Shown here: in pieces, positions 17,849 through 29,165 of the stretch
Layout of the letters: each line of letters opens with the position of its first letter
Numbering within the stretch: the first letter of the stretch is position 1
Assembly (NCBI RefSeq): GCF_012844455.2
Contig: NZ_JABBCQ020000017.1
Span: 61,500-125,499, forward strand
Direction of reading: 5' to 3'
From: Comamonas suwonensis
Lineage (GTDB): Bacteria; Pseudomonadota; Gammaproteobacteria; Burkholderiales; Burkholderiaceae_C
Length of the DNA: 64,000 nt
Made by a program: the position numbers and the translations under genes
The notes under the pieces: model-generated
The model's input: only the letters and a program-made list of their open reading frames with translations
The model's database searches: none
Told to the model about the DNA's origin: nothing

Positions 17849-19021
17849 ATGAATAAACCCTTGAATCCAAGCTGGCCGCTGCTGGCCTTGGCCGTGGGTG
17901 CCTTTGGCATCGGCATGACCGAGTTCACCCCCATGGGCCTGCTGCCAGTCATTGCCGATGGCGTGGGTGCCAGCATTCCTGAAGCGGGCATGCTGATTAC
18001 CGCCTATGCACTGGGCGTCATGATCGGAGCTCCCATCATGACGCTGGCTTTGGGCCGCATTCGCGTCAAAACTGCCTTGATATCGCTGATGGGCATTTTC
18101 GTCATCGGCAACATGCTGGCGGCGGCAGCGCCCGGCTACTCCACACTGTTGATGGCACGGCTGGTAACCAGCCTGAACCATGGCGCCTTCTTTGGCCTGG
18201 GTTCCGTGCTTGCGGCCAGTCTGGTGCCCAAAGACAAGCAGGCCAGTGCGGTGGCGGCCATGTTTCTGGGCCTGACGATTGCCAATATCGGCGGCGTACC
18301 GGCAGCCACATGGGTGGGCCAGCAAATTGGTTGGCGCATGGCGTTTGTGCTGACCGCCGCTCTGGGGGTGCTTGCCATGGCAGCACTGGCCATCACGCTA
18401 CCGCGTGGCGAAGTGGGCAAGATGCCGGATGTGCGCCGCGAGTTGCGCGTGCTGACCCGGCCTCAGGTTCTGCTGGCCCTGGGGACGACCGTGATGGGCG
18501 CAGGCGGCATGTTCACGCTCTATACCTATGTGGCCCCTGTGCTGCAAAGCATGACGGAGGCGACACCCAACTTTGTCACGCTGTCGCTGGTCATCATCGG
18601 CCTGGGTTTCACCATCGGCAACTGGCTGGGCGGGCGGCTGGCCGACTGGTCGCTGGACGGCAGCACCAAGCTGTTCCTGGCTGCATTGGCGCTCATCATG
18701 CTGGCACTACCCTTTGTTCTGCCTTCAAAGGCCGGGGCGCTGCTGGGCTTGCTGGTCTGGGGCATCGCCACCTTCGCCATCGTGCCGCCGGTGCAGATTC
18801 GGGTCATGCAGGCTGCGGCAGAAGCGCCCGGCCTCGCAGCCTCAGTCAACATCGGCGCGTTCAATCTGGGCAATGCGCTGGGCGCTGCCGCCGGGGGGGC
18901 CGTGATTTCAGCGGGCTGGGGTTATGCCTCGGTGAGCTGGGCCGGAGCCGTGCTGGCGGCCGCGGGTTTGAGCCTGGTCATTGGCGGATCGCGAAGCACT
19001 CGCAGACTGGCCTCCGCTTGA
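17849..19021 (+). CDS. ydhP: MFS transporter, YdhP-like drug/metabolite exporter
   Basis: A 12-helix major facilitator of the AraJ/YdhP group. The 390-residue product matches E. coli YdhP closely from the start: LLALAVGAFGIGMTEF, PMGLLPVIADG, ITAYALGVMIGAP, SLNHGAFFGLGSV, ANIGGVPAATW, and SVNIGAFNLGNALGAAAGGA near the end. The ATG at 17849 matches the family N-terminus. The transported compound is unknown; pairing with DkgB suggests export of a reduced or toxic carbonyl product, which is inference. Confidence 0.9.
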   Translation: MNKPLNPSWPLLALAVGAFGIGMTEFTPMGLLPVIADGVGASIPEAGMLITAYALGVMIGAPIMTLALGRIRVKTALISLMGIFVIGNMLAAAAPGYSTLLMARLVTSLNHGAFFGLGSVLAASLVPKDKQASAVAAMFLGLTIANIGGVPAATWVGQQIGWRMAFVLTAALGVLAMAALAITLPRGEVGKMPDVRRELRVLTRPQVLLALGTTVMGAGGMFTLYTYVAPVLQSMTEATPNFVTLSLVIIGLGFTIGNWLGGRLADWSLDGSTKLFLAALALIMLALPFVLPSKAGALLGLLVWGIATFAIVPPVQIRVMQAAAEAPGLAASVNIGAFNLGNALGAAAGGAVISAGWGYASVSWAGAVLAAAGLSLVIGGSRSTRRLASA

Positions 19022-19087
19022 GCCCGGCACCGAGCACTTGCAGGTACCCCTAAGATAGGACGCTTGAATAACTAAAAGGAGAGCGTC

Positions 19088-19528
19088 ATGCCCATGTTTG
19101 TAGACCACTCGCCCCCGGGCGAGTGCATTTTCTGCAAGCTCGTCAAAGGAGAGATTCCTGCGGCCAAGGTCTATGAGGACGATCTGACCATCGCCTTCAT
19201 GGACATTGGTCAGGCCACGCGCGGCCACGTGCTGGTGGCCAGCAAGCGCCACGCCGTCAATCTGCTGGAGCTGACGACTAAGGAAGCCGGCGCGGTGATG
19301 CAGACCGCCCAGCGCGTGGCGGCCGCAGTGAACAAGGCCTTCGACCCCGACGGCATCAATATCTTCCAGGCCAATGGCGCACCGGCGGGGCAGACGGTGT
19401 TTCACTTCCATCTGCATGTGCTGCCACGTTTTGAGGGCGATGGTCTTTCGGTCGTCTGGCAGCGCGAGGAGCCCGGCTTTGCCGTGCTGGGCCAGCTGGC
19501 CGAACAGATCAAGGCTCAGCTTTCCTGA
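19088..19528 (+). CDS. HIT-family nucleotide hydrolase
   Basis: Histidine-triad protein of 146 residues with the signature HFHLHVLP near residue 100 and an N-terminal CIFCKLVKGEIPA zinc-site segment, typical of the Hint-like or Ap4A-hydrolase-like group. It probably hydrolyses nucleoside phosphoramidates or dinucleotides. An AAAAGGAG sequence precedes the ATG. It ends at a long bidirectional terminator. Confidence 0.9.
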   Translation: MPMFVDHSPPGECIFCKLVKGEIPAAKVYEDDLTIAFMDIGQATRGHVLVASKRHAVNLLELTTKEAGAVMQTAQRVAAAVNKAFDPDGINIFQANGAPAGQTVFHFHLHVLPRFEGDGLSVVWQREEPGFAVLGQLAEQIKAQLS

Positions 19529-19545
19529 ATCTATTCACTATCAAA

Positions 19546-19590
19546 AAAAGAGCTGCCAGCGCTTGATGAATAAGCGCTGGCAGCTCTTTT
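19546..19590. terminator. Long bidirectional terminator formed by a palindromic repeat
   Basis: A perfect 19-bp stem (19546-19564 with 19572-19590) around loop GATGAAT; the arms contain GAGCTGCCAGCGCTT. A and T tracts flank it on both strands between two convergent units. The core resembles the other AGC-GCTT palindromes in the window. Confidence 0.85.
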
Positions 19591-19606
19591 GACGTTTAAA
19601 CCACTG

Positions 19607-20907
19607 TTAGTGGGACTCAGCCGTCTTGATGGCATCCGCCACTTGCGATGGCGTCACATCACCCTTTTGCCGACCCCAGCGCACGCGCATGTAGTTGACC
19701 AGGTCGGCCATATCTTCATTGCTGAGCTGCTGGGCAAAGCCAGGCATGGCCTGCATGCGCTCCCCATGGGCCAGGTCGCGCTCGGGAAGACCTTCGCGGA
19801 TCACACGCACCAGGTTCAGCGGCGTGGGGAACATGGCCGTGGTGTTGGTATCCAGGCGCAGCGACGAGTGCGGCTGGCCCTGGCCATCGACACCATGGCA
19901 GCCTGCGCACAGACCCACATAGACACGCTCTCCATTGGCCGACACCGGAGTTTGCGGTGCCTCGGCAGGCTGGGCTGCTGCAGGTTGTGGCTTCTCGCCC
20001 TGCATCAGATAGGCGGCCATGGCCTTGAGATCGCGCTCATCCAGGTGCGAGCTGGAATGTTCGAGCACCGGGAACATGCCCATGGTCATCACGCCCTGGG
20101 ACGACAGGCCGGTGCGCAGAAACTGCACCAGGTCTTGCTCGCTCCAGCCACGCTCGGCCATGGCTTTGGGGCGCAAGTCAGGGGCATAAGCACCTTCGAT
20201 CACATTGCCTGCCAGCGACTTTTGAGGTCCATGGCAAAGCTGGCCGTGCGCGGTGTGTGGCATTCGCCGCAGTGCCCCAGGGTGTTGACCAGATAGGCGC
20301 CACGCTCCAGATCGTTGTTCGCCTCGGGAGCGGGTTCACCAGCGGGGCGCTCCAGCGCATTCCACAAAGCCAGACCGGGACGGATGCTGAACGGGAAGTT
20401 CATCTCGGGCTGGCGATTGGCGACTTCCACCGCAGGCTGGGCCTGCAACCAGACCCACAGCGCATCGACGTCGGCACGCGTGATGTCGTGGTAACTGGCG
20501 TAAGGCATGGCAGGGTACAGGTTCTTGCGCCCCGGAGCCATACCGCGCGCCACGGTGCGATACAAATCATCAGCTGACCAGTTGCCGATGCCATGCTCCT
20601 TGGAGGGCGAGATGTTCGTACCGTACAGCGTGCCCATGGGCGTGACCATGGCCATGCCGCCTGCCAGTTCGGCACCCGTGGTGGGCGAGCTGTGGCAGGC
20701 CGCGCAGTCGGCGGCGCGGAACACCTGCAAACCGCGGTCAGACAGCTTCTGCTTTTGCTCGGGGCTGATGCTGGCCAGATCCACACTGGCCGGTGGCACA
20801 CTGCCGCTGGAACTGCCAGCGATGTACATGCCGCCCAGCACCACCACGGCTGCTGCCGCAATGCCCGCCGCAATCTTGGTCAACTTGCTGCGTTGAGCTT
20901 TATCCAT
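19607..20907 (-). pseudogene. Triheme cytochrome c subunit of the molybdenum hydroxylase, frameshifted
   Basis: Two overlapping frames together make one membrane-anchored triheme cytochrome c of about 433 residues, the type serving periplasmic dehydrogenases. The first part (20907 to 20200) has an N-terminal hydrophobic anchor and heme motifs CAACH (residues 68-72) and CGECH (213-217). The second frame continues with KSLAGNVIEGAYAPDLRP and a third motif, CAGCH. The frames join at a run of four A on the minus strand (plus-strand T at 20220-20223); a fifth A would restore a continuous reading frame. It is either a real one-base deletion or a homopolymer sequencing error. It overlaps the iron-sulfur subunit gene by eight bases. 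Confidence 0.82.
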
Positions 20908-21469
20908 GACGGCTGACCTCCCGCGTGCGCTGGCCCGTCGTCAGGCCGGGCGTGGCCAGAATCAGGTCGCGCACGGCGTGGTAGTAACGCACATAGCCGG
21001 TGCAGCGGCAGATATGCTTGTCCAGTGCGGCTTCCACGGCCTCTTCCACCGCGTTGGCGGCCACAGGCTTGGTGCGCAGTTGCTCCATCAGCACGGTGGC
21101 CGAGTTCACAAAACCCGGCGTGCAATAGCCGCACTGGAACGAGAAATGCTCGAGGAAAGCCTGTTGCACGGCCGAGGCCACGGGCTGGCCCTTGTCATCG
21201 GTGCTGGCCGCGCCTTCGATGGTGCGAATGCTCTTGCCGTTGAGCCAGCTGACACCGGTCACGCAGGCGGGCACCGTGTGCGAGCCCTTGCCGGGCTCAT
21301 CGACGATGACGGTACAGGCGCGGCACACGCCCTGGCCGCAGCCCAGACGGGTGCCGGTCAGGCCCTGATATTCCTGCAAAAACTCGATCATCATCAGGTC
21401 CTGCGGCAGATCGTGCGGACCGGTCTTCTGACCGTTGATGGTGGCGGAAAACTGGATACGTTGCTGCAT
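20900..21469 (-). CDS. [2Fe-2S] subunit of a molybdenum hydroxylase (IorA/NicA-like)
   Basis: A 189-residue small subunit with two [2Fe-2S] clusters. The plant-ferredoxin-like set is in LGCGQGVCRACTVIVD (around residues 45-60) with a later Cys in HTVPACVTG. The second set is FQCGYCTPGFV and HICRCTGYV. It shuttles electrons from the molybdenum site to the cytochrome. Its ATG at 21469 shares one base with the stop of the large-subunit gene (TGATG) and it overlaps the cytochrome gene by eight bases, so the three genes form one tightly coupled operon. Confidence 0.92.
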   Translation of the reverse strand: MQQRIQFSATINGQKTGPHDLPQDLMMIEFLQEYQGLTGTRLGCGQGVCRACTVIVDEPGKGSHTVPACVTGVSWLNGKSIRTIEGAASTDDKGQPVASAVQQAFLEHFSFQCGYCTPGFVNSATVLMEQLRTKPVAANAVEEAVEAALDKHICRCTGYVRYYHAVRDLILATPGLTTGQRTREVSRHG

Positions 21470-24273
21470 CACAATGCCTTCTTGATTCGTTCCGCGCTCA
21501 GCGGCAATTGATAGAAACGCTTGCCGGTGGCATGGGCCACGGCATTGGCACAGGCAGCAACCACGGGAATCATCACCACTTCGGCCATGCCCTTGGGCGG
21601 ATCGGTGCGTGAGACCGGGGGCAGCACATGGCCCTCGGCCGTCCACACCGCCAGCTCGCTGGCGCGCGGCAGGTGATAGCGGTTGAAGCTCCAAGTGCCA
21701 TTGCCGGGACCGGTGGGCCCCAGTGGCAGCTCTTCGTACAATGCGTGACCGATGCCCATGGCCACACCGCCCTGCAGCTGACCCGAGACCAGCTCGGGCA
21801 CGATTTGCGCACCGCATTCCAGCCAGGTCTTGTGACCCAGCAAGCTCACCTTGCCGGTGCCGGTAGATACAGCCAGCTCGACCAGGGTGGCGCAAGGTGC
21901 GTAATACACCGCTCCCGCCGCCAGGCGGTGCACGGGTGGATAACTGACCTTGACGCGCGGCTGGAAGGCGTAACCGGCGCTGTCCATGGCAGCTTTCTTC
22001 GCGGCATCGGCACCCTTGCCAAAACGCACGGACAGAGCGTCGATCTCGGCGCTGAAGCGCTGGCCGCCCAGCTCGAACTCGGCACTGGCCCAGGAGCGGC
22101 GGTTAAAGGTATGGACGCAGACGCCGGTGACCAAACCCAGCTCATGGGCACGTGCGGCCAGACGCTCGAAGCTCAAAGGCTCCATCGCTCCAGCGACCAG
22201 CTTGCCGTCCTTCCATTCGGCCTGATCCAGCGTGACAGGCATGCCCTGCAGCGGGCCACCAAACGGATTGCCCCAGATGGACAGCGCCGCAGGCCAGAGA
22301 CCGTGGGCCAGCAGCAGCTTGGCCGCCTGGCGCGTGGTGTGGGTGAAGTAATAGGCCGAGTTGGAGGCCGAATTGGGCGAGGTAAAGCTGGGCACCCAGT
22401 ACGGGTCCTGCGACTGGCGATCTTCATCGGCCTGGGGCGTGGAATTGGGCTGCTCCTGTGTGTGCACCGGCATCTCGGGCCATTTCTGGGCCGCAAACAC
22501 CACATCATCGACAGGACGCCCCAGGAAGGGCTCGGCCACCAGCATCTGCGCGGTGCTGCTGCCGGTACCAATTTCCGGCGCAATATGCTTCATGGAAATC
22601 TTGCCTTCCGGCGAGATTTCGATCAATGCCAGCGCGGCTTCACCGGCAGTGCCAAAGCTCTTTTGCACCGAGGCAAAGCCCACGCCGTAGCGCATTCCGG
22701 GGTTGGCGGCTTCGTACTCGGCCTTGCGCTTGGCGCGGTTCGTCCACACCGGGTCTTTCGCCGCCAGTGCCAGAATTTCGCCAATACGCAGATGACCTGC
22801 AGGCACGGCCCCCTGGGTGTTGCGCAGACCTGTGCGCAGCATGTTCTTCTGGCGCAGCGCAATCGCATCCATGCCCAGCTGGTCGGCAATTTCGTCGACC
22901 AACATCTCGGTGGGTGCCATGGACTGCAAGGTGCCGTAGCCGCGCACCGACCCGGCCGTCACCTCGCTGCTGGGGTAGACCGCCACGGACAGATCGCTCT
23001 TGGGAAAGTAGTACACCGACTGCGAGGACGCTACGCCCAGTGTGCCCACCGAGGGGCTGAAATTCATGGTGCCGCCGCCGTCGCCGCGCATATCCACGGA
23101 GAACGCCTGAAACTGACCTGCAGCATCCACGGCAATCGTGGTCTTGAGATCAAACGGATGGCGCTTGAGCGCGAACTGAAAGTGCTGCCAGCGGTCCAGC
23201 GCCAGACGCACCGGGCGTCCTTCGGCATACAGCGCAGCCAATGCCACGTAGTACGGGAAGGAGTGGTGCTCCTTCTGCCCGTAGCCCACGGTAAAAGCGC
23301 TCAGGTAGTCCATCTCATGGAGCGCAAAGCGGCTGGCCTTGACCATGCCGACCATATGGCCCGCCGTGGCATAAGGCGCCTGGGTGGCACCGACCATATG
23401 CATCACGCCCTTGGCGCTCTCGTACCAGGCCAGACCGTTTTCCGGCTCCAGCGCCGCTGGCTCCATGGACTGGCTGTGATAGTCGCGTGAGAAGACTGTC
23501 ACCCCTTCAGGAGGCTGCTTGAGCAGCTGCTGAATGTCAGCCGAGTACTGCATGGCCTTGCCGTGCTTGGGATGGTCCACGCCTGGCCACTGCACTTCGG
23601 GGCCGGTGAGCTGGGGGCGAACAATGCCGTCCGTCAGCGGCGCGTAGAGATCGGGCTCATCGTGCTTTTCTGCGCCCATGCGCACATAGCGCGCGGCCAC
23701 ATAAGGCTTGCGCTGGGGCGGCGTAGCCGCCGCACCATATTTGAAGATGCCTTCATTGAAGCGCAGCAGGCGCACGGCCTGGCGATAGCGCTCGTAGTCA
23801 TGCCAGATACCCAGCGCCACGGGCTGGCCCAACATGGGCGAGACCTGGCCCTTCGGCAAAAAGTAGCTGCCGTAGAAGCCCGGCTCGGGCATACGCACAC
23901 CATCGGCCTCGGCGCGCTCGGCATCCACCAGCACATCGGGTGCCAGTTCATTGCCCAGCACCGACAGGTCGAGCCCCTCATAGATCCGGTCGGCGCGCGG
24001 AATCATGATCAAGAGCGCGTAGGACTGCTGGGCAGGCCAGCCCGTCATGTCTCTGGCACGCAGATCGATGGCAAACAGCTTCTCCCCCGTCACCTTGGCC
24101 ATGCCATCGCGCCGGTAGCGCAACTGGCCGCCTGCCAGCCAGCCACCATCTTGCCCTGCAGCAGGTTCGACCATGGCGGCAAGCGCTTGCTCCAGCGGGC
24201 GCACGCCGGCAATTACCCCCAGAGCGGCGGCAGCCTTCAAAAAGCTGCGCCGACTCACATCCGATTTGGGCAC
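21469..24273 (-). CDS. Tat-exported molybdopterin-binding large subunit, xanthine dehydrogenase/IorB-NicB family
   Basis: A 934-residue molybdenum hydroxylase large subunit. The N-terminus has a twin-arginine signal (SRRSFLKAAAALG), so the enzyme acts in the periplasm. Family features include ASRFALHEMDYLSAF, VRGYGTLQ, GTGSSTAQ and the late KGMAEVVMIPVVAACANAV, which carries the likely catalytic Glu. The start is a GTG with GGAG seven bases before it. Related enzymes hydroxylate N-heterocycles (isoquinoline, nicotinate) or aldehydes and pass electrons to cytochrome c. The substrate here is unknown; nearby purine genes make a purine possible, but cytoplasmic xanthine dehydrogenases differ in architecture. 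Confidence 0.88.
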   Translation of the reverse strand: MPKSDVSRRSFLKAAAALGVIAGVRPLEQALAAMVEPAAGQDGGWLAGGQLRYRRDGMAKVTGEKLFAIDLRARDMTGWPAQQSYALLIMIPRADRIYEGLDLSVLGNELAPDVLVDAERAEADGVRMPEPGFYGSYFLPKGQVSPMLGQPVALGIWHDYERYRQAVRLLRFNEGIFKYGAAATPPQRKPYVAARYVRMGAEKHDEPDLYAPLTDGIVRPQLTGPEVQWPGVDHPKHGKAMQYSADIQQLLKQPPEGVTVFSRDYHSQSMEPAALEPENGLAWYESAKGVMHMVGATQAPYATAGHMVGMVKASRFALHEMDYLSAFTVGYGQKEHHSFPYYVALAALYAEGRPVRLALDRWQHFQFALKRHPFDLKTTIAVDAAGQFQAFSVDMRGDGGGTMNFSPSVGTLGVASSQSVYYFPKSDLSVAVYPSSEVTAGSVRGYGTLQSMAPTEMLVDEIADQLGMDAIALRQKNMLRTGLRNTQGAVPAGHLRIGEILALAAKDPVWTNRAKRKAEYEAANPGMRYGVGFASVQKSFGTAGEAALALIEISPEGKISMKHIAPEIGTGSSTAQMLVAEPFLGRPVDDVVFAAQKWPEMPVHTQEQPNSTPQADEDRQSQDPYWVPSFTSPNSASNSAYYFTHTTRQAAKLLLAHGLWPAALSIWGNPFGGPLQGMPVTLDQAEWKDGKLVAGAMEPLSFERLAARAHELGLVTGVCVHTFNRRSWASAEFELGGQRFSAEIDALSVRFGKGADAAKKAAMDSAGYAFQPRVKVSYPPVHRLAAGAVYYAPCATLVELAVSTGTGKVSLLGHKTWLECGAQIVPELVSGQLQGGVAMGIGHALYEELPLGPTGPGNGTWSFNRYHLPRASELAVWTAEGHVLPPVSRTDPPKGMAEVVMIPVVAACANAVAHATGKRFYQLPLSAERIKKAL

Positions 24274-24421
24274 ATTCGTTCTCCATTGAGCAAACCGCAG
24301 CGGCCGCGCTGCAGCGCCGTGGTTGCGATTGATTCATTCCTGCCACGCAACCCGCCCAAGAACAGTGCTTGCTGTTCAGTCCGCTGTGGTGGGCAGTCGG
24401 TGCTGCCACCTGGATGAACCC

Positions 24422-24433
24422 CAAATCGATTTG
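24422..24433. promoter_or_regulatory. LacI-type operator 1
   Basis: Perfect 12-base palindrome CAAATCGATTTG with the central CG typical of LacI-family operators, between the hydroxylase operon and the lacI gene. A second copy lies 65 bases away, centre to centre. Confidence 0.75.
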
Positions 24434-24484
24434 AAGATCATTTCAACAATCCCTTTTATAAGGAACAGGTTGCAAAGCAAATTA

Positions 24485-24500
24485 CCCAAATCGATTTGGG
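24485..24500. promoter_or_regulatory. LacI-type operator 2
   Basis: Perfect 16-base palindrome CCCAAATCGATTTGGG. The pair of operators in the divergent region (24274-24627) suggests that the LacI protein represses the hydroxylase operon and its own gene, possibly by looping. Confidence 0.8.
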
Positions 24501-24627
24501 CAAAGTAAAGTATACAAAACCTTTACGAATGCCGGCTGGGCCTCCTGAAATGACCACCAACGCTTGCAGGAGCCTGTCCAGCAGCAAGCCCGCACAGGCC
24601 TGATCAACCGTTTTTCCGAGAAACCTC

Positions 24628-25659
24628 ATGGCCGCCCCATCCGCCCAACGCATCACCATTGCCGACGTGGCCCGAGAGGCCGGCGTTTCACGCACCACGG
24701 TTTCGCACGCACTCAACGGCCGCGGCCAGGTCGATCCCGCCACCCGCAGCAAGGTGGAGGACGTTGCACGCAGCCTGGGATACCGGCCCAACCGCCATGC
24801 CCAGCGCTTGCGCACTGGCGGCACCAGCATGATTGCGCTGCTGTCGTCCATGCCCTTTACCGTCTCGGGCGGGCCCTCACGCCTGGGCTTTTTCATGGAA
24901 GTGGCATCGGTCGCCGCCACCTCGGCGCTGGAGCGCGGCCTGGTCATGGCCCTGGTGCCCCCCCACAGACCCGATCAAAACTCGCTGAACCTGCTCGACA
25001 TCGACGGCGCTTTGGTCATAGAGCCGCAGGCCGGCGACCCTCAGCTGGCAGCGCTGCTGGCTCAGGGCCTTCCCGTGGTCTCGATTGGCCGCCCCGGCGG
25101 CGACACCATCGACGTTCCCTATGTGGATCTGCTGTCCGGCCCTGCCACGCAAATGCTGCTGACCCATATGCTGGCGCAGGGCGCGCAGCGTATTGCACTG
25201 GTGGTTGGCGCTTCGGAACGCACCTCCTACAGCCAGGCCGAGCAAGCCTATGCCGCCATGGCAGCGGGCCACGGCATGCAGCCCGTGACGCTGCGCCTGG
25301 ATGAAGCGCTGGGAGAGGATGGCGGCTATGCTGCGGCCCGTCAGTTGCTGACCGAGCACCCCGAACTGGATGCCATGCTGGTCATGGTCGATGCCTTTGC
25401 CGTGGGTGCAGCCCGCTATGCTCAGGAGGCAGGACGGCGCATTCCCGAAGACCTGATGCTGGCCACTCGCTATGACGGCCTGCGTGCACGCAGCTGCGAG
25501 CCACCGCTGACGGCGCTGGATCTGCATCTGGAAACCGTGGCGCAGCAGGCCGTGGACATGCTGTTCGAGCATCTGCGCGGCGACTTGACGCGGCGCACGG
25601 CAAGCAGCCCCCTGCCCAGTCTGGCGCTGCGCCGATCCACACAAAGAAAGCCCCGCTGA
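24628..25659 (+). CDS. LacI-family transcriptional regulator
   Basis: A 343-residue LacI-type repressor: N-terminal helix-turn-helix (ITIADVAREAGVSRTTVSHALN, residues about 9-30), hinge region ending near YRPNRHAQRLRTG, and a periplasmic-binding-protein-like effector domain. It is divergent from the molybdenum hydroxylase operon, and two perfect CG-centred palindromes lie between them. LacI proteins usually sense sugars or nucleobases; the effector here is probably the hydroxylase substrate or product (inference). Confidence 0.92.
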   Translation: MAAPSAQRITIADVAREAGVSRTTVSHALNGRGQVDPATRSKVEDVARSLGYRPNRHAQRLRTGGTSMIALLSSMPFTVSGGPSRLGFFMEVASVAATSALERGLVMALVPPHRPDQNSLNLLDIDGALVIEPQAGDPQLAALLAQGLPVVSIGRPGGDTIDVPYVDLLSGPATQMLLTHMLAQGAQRIALVVGASERTSYSQAEQAYAAMAAGHGMQPVTLRLDEALGEDGGYAAARQLLTEHPELDAMLVMVDAFAVGAARYAQEAGRRIPEDLMLATRYDGLRARSCEPPLTALDLHLETVAQQAVDMLFEHLRGDLTRRTASSPLPSLALRRSTQRKPR

Positions 25660-25679
25660 ATCGCTTCAACGGGGCTTTG
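25648..25679 (+). terminator. Terminator overlapping the end of lacI
   Basis: Stem AAAGCCCCG with CGGGGCTTT; the lacI stop codon lies in the loop. Confidence 0.7.
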
Positions 25680-25692
25680 CAATGTTTCTCAG

Positions 25693-25727
25693 GCGCAAGA
25701 AGCTATCAAAATAATAGCTTCTTGCGC
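25693..25727. repeat. Palindromic intergenic repeat, also a likely terminator
   Basis: Perfect 14-bp arms GCGCAAGAAGCTAT and ATAGCTTCTTGCGC around CAAAATA, between convergent lacI and the adenine deaminase gene. It shares the GCGCAAG...AGCT core with other palindromes in the window. Confidence 0.75.
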
Positions 25728-25766
25728 TTTCCAGTATTTGGCTTCAAGCCATTTTCATCCAGATTT

Positions 25767-27802
<2,036 letters not shown>

Positions 27803-27810
27803 CTTTATCA

Positions 27811-27838
27811 AAACAAAGGGCCGCTCTGCGGCGGCCCT
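27811..27838 (-). terminator. Attenuator-like hairpin just before the Rieske oxygenase gene
   Basis: Stem AGGGCCGC with GCGGCCCT followed on the minus strand by TTTGTTTT, ending nine bases upstream of the oxygenase start. It should partly end transcription from the binding-protein gene and lower expression of the last two genes. Confidence 0.6.
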
Positions 27839-27868
27839 GTCACAGCCTAAAAGGCTGGTTAACGGCGC

Positions 27869-29026
27869 TTACTTGGAGTCGCCACCGGGGACCTTCCCTT
27901 CCACGCCCTTGACGTAGAAGTTCACGCCCTTGAGGAAGGCATCGTCAGCCACTGCACCCGCAGCGACCAGTTCCTTGCCATCTTGGGCGGCGATCGGGCC
28001 CTTCCAGATATGGAATGTACCGTCCTTCAGTCCCTTCTTCACTTCCTCAACCTTTGCCTTGGCTTCAGCGGGGATGTCTTCCGCCATGGAAACGAGGTCG
28101 ATCGCATCTTCCTTCACACCCCACCAGGACTGCTGGCTCTTCCAGGTGCCGTCCAGCACGGCGTTCGCGGTCTGGATGTAGTACTTGGAGGGATTGAAGA
28201 TGGCCGATGCCAGGTGAGCCTTGGGGCCATAGGCTGTCATGTCCGAATCCCAGCCAAAGGCGCGCTTGCCCTTTTCTTCAGCGGTCTTGAGCACAGCGGG
28301 CGAGTCGGTGTTCTGGAACAGGATGTCGGCACCGCCGTTGATCAGGCTGGTGGCGGCTTCTGTTTCCTTGGGAGGAGCGAACCATTCGTTGACCCAGACC
28401 ACCTTGGTCTTGATCTTGGGGTTCATGGACTGAGCGCCCAGCGTGAAGCTGTTGATGTTGCGCAGCACTTCGGGAATTGGCACCGAGCCCACCACGCCCA
28501 GCGTGTTGGACTTGGTCATAGCACCAGCGATCACGCCGGCCAGGTACGCACCTTCGTAGGTACGGAAGTCATAAGTGCTGGCATTGGCCGCCGTCTTGTA
28601 GCCGGTGGCGTGCTCCCACTTCACATCGGCAAATTCTGGGGCCAACTTCTGGATGGTGTCCATGTAGCCGAAGGTGGTGCCAAAAATCAGCTTGTTGCCT
28701 TGAGCCGCCATGTCGCGCAGCACACGCTCGGCGTCAGCGCCTTCAGGCACGCTTTCCACGTAGGAAGTCTTGATCTTGTCGCCCAGAGCGGCTTCCAGCG
28801 CCTTGCGGGCCTGATCATGTGCAAACGAATAACCACCATCTCCCACAGGGCCCACATAGGCGAAAGCGATTTTCAGTGCTTCGGGCGCTGCAGGAGCTGG
28901 GGCGGCAGCAGGCGCTGCGGCCGGTGCTGGCGCTTCTTCCTTTTTGCCGCAGCCCACGAGAGCTGCCGAAGCCACGGCTGTCAGGGCGGCGACCTTGATC
29001 AATGAACGCTTGTTGAAATCAGTCAT
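27869..29026 (-). CDS. BMP-family lipoprotein, purine/nucleoside ABC transporter binding protein (copy 2)
   Basis: Ligand-binding lipoprotein of the BMP family. The signal peptide ends in the lipobox ALVGC, followed by an Ala/Pro-rich linker to the binding domain (KIAFAYVGPVGDGGYSFAHDQ). The start at 29026 follows AAGGA at a good distance. The product is 385 residues. It resembles the adjacent copy at 29219-30361 over its whole length, so the pair arose by duplication. It is expected to serve the ABC transporter encoded upstream, perhaps with a different ligand range. Confidence 0.9.
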   Translation of the reverse strand: MTDFNKRSLIKVAALTAVASAALVGCGKKEEAPAPAAAPAAAPAPAAPEALKIAFAYVGPVGDGGYSFAHDQARKALEAALGDKIKTSYVESVPEGADAERVLRDMAAQGNKLIFGTTFGYMDTIQKLAPEFADVKWEHATGYKTAANASTYDFRTYEGAYLAGVIAGAMTKSNTLGVVGSVPIPEVLRNINSFTLGAQSMNPKIKTKVVWVNEWFAPPKETEAATSLINGGADILFQNTDSPAVLKTAEEKGKRAFGWDSDMTAYGPKAHLASAIFNPSKYYIQTANAVLDGTWKSQQSWWGVKEDAIDLVSMAEDIPAEAKAKVEEVKKGLKDGTFHIWKGPIAAQDGKELVAAGAVADDAFLKGVNFYVKGVEGKVPGGDSK

Positions 29027-29165
29027 TCGTCTTTCCTTGGATAAGTTGAGGTAGTTATTCAATGCGAACGCGATGCCAGACAGAACCCCATCGCGCCTTA
29101 ATCAATATATGCATAAATTGAGCCAAGTTGCAGACAGGTATCTCTAAAACGACAGCGCAAAAACA

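Noticed and set aside
24505..24530. GTATACAAAA before lacI, similar to the purine operator core
   Set aside because: It matches only part of the core, lacks both arms, and lies beside perfect LacI operators that explain regulation better.
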